From NCBI RefSeq assembly GCF_004027225.2, contig NC_044278.2, forward strand, positions 53,893,411-53,957,410: a stretch of DNA of 64,000 nucleotides, given 5' to 3'. The position numbers were made by a program, and so were the translations under genes. This document shows, in pieces, positions 60,544-64,000 of the stretch (position 1 is its first letter; each line of letters starts with the position of its first letter). The notes under the pieces are model-generated. The model searched no databases. It saw only the letters and a list, made by a program, of their open reading frames with translations, and was not told the DNA's origin. The stretch is from Strigops habroptila. Its lineage: Eukaryota; Chordata; Aves; Psittaciformes; Psittacidae.

Positions 60544-63500
60544 GTAAGTAAAGTATCAAGTAACAGTTCATCCTACACTAGCCATCCCAGATATCTGAAC
60601 TTGTTATCAAAGCACTTTCTATAGCTCATAAATAGAAATGGAGACCTCTGCTAGGAGAGGTGTCCAAGACAGTTAAAAGTGAATCACCTCACATTTTGAG
60701 AGCTGCAGATAGATAAATATGAATCTCATTGCTGAAGTCAGTCATATTCAACAGACCTGAGAAAACAGCTGCTCCATGTAAGAACAGAGCTCCTGTGAGA
60801 GCTACTGGGTGTGCAAGCCTTGCTGAGAGTCAAATCCTTTGCATATACAGTGGTGGGCCCTTTCTTCCTCTATGCAATATCATTGTGATTGCAGATGCAT
60901 CTGAGCTACATAATGTTGTGTGGATTTCCAAGCATGAGCCAGGAGTCATTCTGTCCTGGAACAATAACCTGACAAAAGAAGAAACTGAGAAGTATACTGT
61001 GAAGTATATTTTGAGTTATAAATTCTTCAATACCACTCACGAGAAGGAAGTAAGTTGTTCAATGGTTATACATAGTTTGAAGTGAAATCATGTATTATTT
61101 CATTCAGTAGATGAATTTGCATAATTTCCTTTTCAATACTTAGTACTATCTACTTTCATGCAATTCCTTCTTCCTTCTCTTAGGAAAGACTGCAAGACAA
61201 GAAAAAGAGAATAAATCTTAATTTACATTCTGGTTTTAATGCTAAAGTTAAAACACAACTTTTTGCAAAAGAAACAGATGATATAATTAAGGAGAGTGGC
61301 TGGACAGAATTTACTTACAAGGCACCTCCAGGTCAGCTATTTCCTACATGTTGTTAAGACATCATGATAGTGTCCTATCATGTTGAAGAAATATAATTTC
61401 TGAAAGCTTATTATTCTACTTTTATTTTTTGGTATGTATTAGTTAAAAATATGACACATAATTCCTTGGAATATTGCAGAATTATTTCCTTTATTAGACA
61501 AGTTCAGATTCAGAAAACTCCAGCTCTGGAGTTTTTTTTTCCATTTTCCCTAGCAACTCATGTCTTGAAGATTGCCTTCTGTATCACCCAGTTTCAGGAA
61601 ATCTTGAAAGAGCAGAGCTTTTCATCTACTTCTTTGGGCTAATTTTTTCATTAAGTGGGTTAGTAAGGCTTCTATGGGTAGTAGCAGGTGTACTGCTGTT
61701 GTCCAAAAAGAAGAAAGATCTATTTGTTCTCACCTACCACTTATTCACACTTCTAGAAACAAGGCTATATAATGTGTTTGTAAGGGCCATCATGGTATTG
61801 TGTAAAATAAATATCACTCTTTTTGCTTCTTTTTTTCTGTTGCAGTGTATATTCAGAATTTTTCATGCATCATATATAACATTTCTTTTTTCAATTGCAC
61901 CTGGTGTATTAAAGCAGAAGCTCCTGAAGGTATCCAGATCTTTTTTTCATACAGGTAAGGGTTGTGTTCAAAATAAGTATGAAACCATATTTTTGTACCT
62001 AAGTAAGTCCTTGATTTACAAGACTCATATTTCCTTCTCACAGACACGTAGGAAAAGATTTTGATTGCCAGCAATATATAAAAAATGCAAGGAAGAAAAA
62101 TATTGGGTGCCATATGAAAGAAATATATTTCCAGCCATCAAGAAAAATTAATTTAAACATAACTGTAAGAGATCTGAGGAAGAATTCAAGGCTGCTGTCT
62201 TATTACAAAGCTTTCACACCTCAGGCAATAGGTAAGTATTTCCTATTATTGCCTATTATAAAAAGTTCATTTATTGATTATTTCATTAGTCTGGAAGGGA
62301 AAGAAACCCTCTTCCTGTCTCCCCAGCTTGTCTTTCCTGAAAAGCCTGTATCTTTCCATTCTAACACTCTCCAGTTATAGACAAAGATCACTGCTCAAAG
62401 AGACAAGGGAAGAAGGGGAAGGGAAAACAAAATCTAAAATGGAAACCCCAGTGTGGCATACACCACCTGTGGAAAGACACAGCTTCATGCAGCCACAGCC
62501 ACTGGAGCAAGAACAATGACTTCATGGACTAGCAATGCTGTCACTCACCCTCTCTGTCTCTCTCTGTCCTTTCCTCTGGCACTACATATCAGACATGTCA
62601 GCCCCAGACTCACTGATCCTGTCAACAGAGACTTGCTGTACACTTCTGCTTCTGCTGGGAGGGTTTTTTCAGAAAATTCCAGTTGCGGTTCCTCCCTGCA
62701 ATGCAGTGGAAGCCAGAGAGGGCTCAGGCTGTTAGAGTACTCCAGCACAACACCTGTGATCAGTGCCCTAACACTCACCATGTTAGAAAACAACTGTAGA
62801 CTTGCTTCTCTAAACCAAAAACTAAAATACTGGGAACCCAAATGTCATTTGCTTCCAAGCCTATACCTTGTCCCTCTTTAAAAAACCCCATTGCCATTGA
62901 ACTCCTTGCACTTCTATGTTCATGACGAACACAGTGACAGGAGGGGGATTTTTGTTTACTTGATTACATCTCCTAAGCACATCTTTCTTCCTCTGTAGCA
63001 AGTACTTGCTTGCTCGTTTACAAGAGAGAAAGATTTCTTAAGCATCTGTGGCAAGTGTCATATATCAAACATACATATTGCCAGGAGCTTGTATCCCTTC
63101 AGTAACCCCCCAGTGAGAGATTAAATTAATTTTTCTTCTGAAGTTATTCTTCCAGGTTTATGGGCAGACTTGGAGTATCCCACAAGACACACGTATCCTA
63201 CATGGCAGGGAGCCTGTAGCAGCTCGGAGGTCTCCTTGATACCCACACAGACTCTGGAGGGTGAACTCACAGAGCCTGCTTCTCCTGTCCACCCTTACTA
63301 CCTTCTCTAGAAAGATACATGGAATCATAGAATCAACTAGGTTGGAAAAGACCTTTAAGCTCTTCAAGCCCCACCTTTACCCCTTTACCACTGCCAAGGC
63401 CACCACTAAACCATGTTGCTGAGGGTCTCATCTACATGTTTTTAGAACACTTCCAGGGATGGTGATTCCACCACTGCCCTGGGCATGAAACAAACCCCCA

Positions 63501-63849
63501 TATTTTTCTTTATTTTGGCTCAGGAATGAGTGCTACTTAGTGAGCAACACTTTTAAAGAAAATGTGTCACTGAATGCCGCCTTTGAGTGTGATAAACTCC
63601 AAAATAGTCAGCTGAGTATTTTAAGGACTAACACACTGTATTTGTTTTGCATAAGCATAAATATCAGAAAGAGCATGAAGTACAGAAGGTCTCTCTGTGC
63701 TCTTTTTTTCAGAGAAACTGAACCCGCCTATCAACATCTCAGTTTCCCTTGAAAACAGAAGTATTCAAATTCACTGGAAACCCCCGCCTACAATCGGTTC
63801 TGCAAGTAGCAAGTGTTTTTTGTATGAAGTGAAAATAACAGATCGTAAG
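60441..63849 (+). CDS. IL5RA: Interleukin-5 receptor alpha-like gene, 5' part; continues past right edge
   Basis: Type I cytokine receptor alpha chain that binds IL-5 and pairs with the common beta chain. Six coding exons are in phase: signal 60441-60543, D1a 60895-61049, D1b 61184-61331, D2a 61846-61954, D2b 62044-62231, D3a 63713-63849. D1b has HSGFNAKVKTQLF and ends YKAPPG, as human IL5RA HKGFSASVRTIL ... APPG. D2 has QNFSCIIYNISFFNCTW plus two more Cys (DCQQY, IGCHM). D3 starts EKLNPPINISVSL and has CFLYEVKI, very close to human INPPLNVT ... CFDYEVKI. The WSXWS, TM and tail exons lie beyond 64000. Intact so far. Confidence 0.85.
60895..61049 (+). CDS. IL5RA: IL5RA D1a exon
   Basis: 155 nt, acceptor TGATTGCAG, donor GTAAGT. 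SKHEPGVILSWNNNLTKEE holds the L-S-W strand of D1; ends NTTHEKE. Confidence 0.82.
61184..61331 (+). CDS. IL5RA: IL5RA D1b exon
   Basis: 148 nt after a pyrimidine-rich acceptor. INLNLHSGFNAKVKTQLF and SGWTEFTYKAPPG correspond to the second half of IL5RA D1. Confidence 0.85.
61846..61954 (+). CDS. IL5RA: IL5RA D2a exon
   Basis: 109 nt. QNFSCIIYNISFFNCTW then EAPEGIQIFFSY. It is 21 nt shorter than the D2a exon of genes A and B. Donor GTAAGG. Confidence 0.87.
62044..62231 (+). CDS. IL5RA: IL5RA D2b exon
   Basis: 188 nt, acceptor TCTCACAG. GKDFDCQQYIKNARKKNIGC carries the second Cys pair; donor GTAAGT, phase 1. Confidence 0.86.
63320..63490 (-). mobile_element. IL5RA: CR1-like 3' end, antisense, in IL5RA intron
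   Basis: 'ggaatcatagaatcaactaggttggaaaagacc' is the reverse of a CR1 3' end, followed by the reverse of its 3' UTR. It lies in the D2b-D3a intron. Confidence 0.85.
63713..63849 (+). CDS. IL5RA: IL5RA D3a exon
   Basis: 137 nt after TTTTTTTCAG. EKLNPPINISVSLENRSIQI then HWKPP and CFLYEVKITDRK. Donor GTAATA is weak. The best evidence for IL5RA rather than CSF2RA. Confidence 0.86.
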
Positions 63850-64000
63850 GTAATAATTTTTTTTTTAAGTGTTACATTTTATCTGCATAACTGCCATAAC
63901 AATTAGGCAGCACTTGAATTTAACAGAGTTAAAAGTCAAAAAAACTTTAAAGATATCCCAAGGTCTTTCATGAATAATCCAACTTTTCTTGTCTTTCTGG

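Noticed and set aside
1-64000. CRISPR arrays, operons, tRNA or rRNA genes
   Set aside because: None seen. This is spliced vertebrate DNA; no cloverleaf-type tRNA or direct-repeat/spacer array was noticed, though a proper tRNA scan was not possible.

Overview
This looks like a piece of a bird nuclear genome, probably Neoaves. The evidence is CR1 LINE copies in both orientations (3' ends with the avian signature 'gattctatgattctg'), ERV LTRs of the type common in birds, long spliced genes with GT-AG introns, and low gene density. Most short open frames in the window are chance.

The recognisable genes are alpha chains of the IL-3/IL-5/GM-CSF receptor family. Three tandem CSF2RA-like genes lie on the minus strand and an IL5RA-like gene lies on the plus strand, head to head with the nearest of them. 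From the right: (i) IL5RA, 60441 to beyond 64000, seen from signal peptide through D1, D2 and the first half of D3; (ii) CSF2RA-like gene B, 33425-38392, complete from D2 to the stop codon, with a doubtful D1 at 43.1-43.4 kb and no signal exon found; (iii) CSF2RA-like gene A, 15292-26127, with signal peptide, D2, D3, WSXWS, transmembrane, Box1 and stop all found; (iv) CSF2RA-like gene C, 2503 leftwards, where only signal peptide and D1 fall in the window. Genes A and B share exon phases and nearly all exon lengths. Genes A and C share a 171-bp first intron. They are clearly tandem duplicates.

Gene A is the most interesting. Its D1 exon has an in-frame TGA, runs straight into a CR1 fragment where its splice donor should be, and has no visible second D1 exon. 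The rest of the gene is intact, and signal exon and D2 exon are both phase 1, so skipping D1 would give an in-frame receptor without the N-terminal domain, like the known short (SP2) form of human IL3RA.

Between genes: CR1 copies at 7.6, 10.7, 11.4-11.9, 13.6-14.5, 19.7-21.0, 25.2-25.7, 28.6-29.8, 45.4, 49.8-50.4, 58.6-59.0 and 63.3 kb; an internally deleted ERVL-like provirus at 30.0-33.1 kb, just downstream of gene B, with a perfect 61-bp inverted repeat in its 5' LTR; and a solo LTR with a 5-bp target duplication at 47.7-48.2 kb. The 50.4-58.6 kb stretch appears empty. Receptor alpha chains of this family bind IL-3, IL-5 or GM-CSF-type cytokines and pair with the common beta chain, so the window would be a myeloid/eosinophil cytokine-receptor locus.
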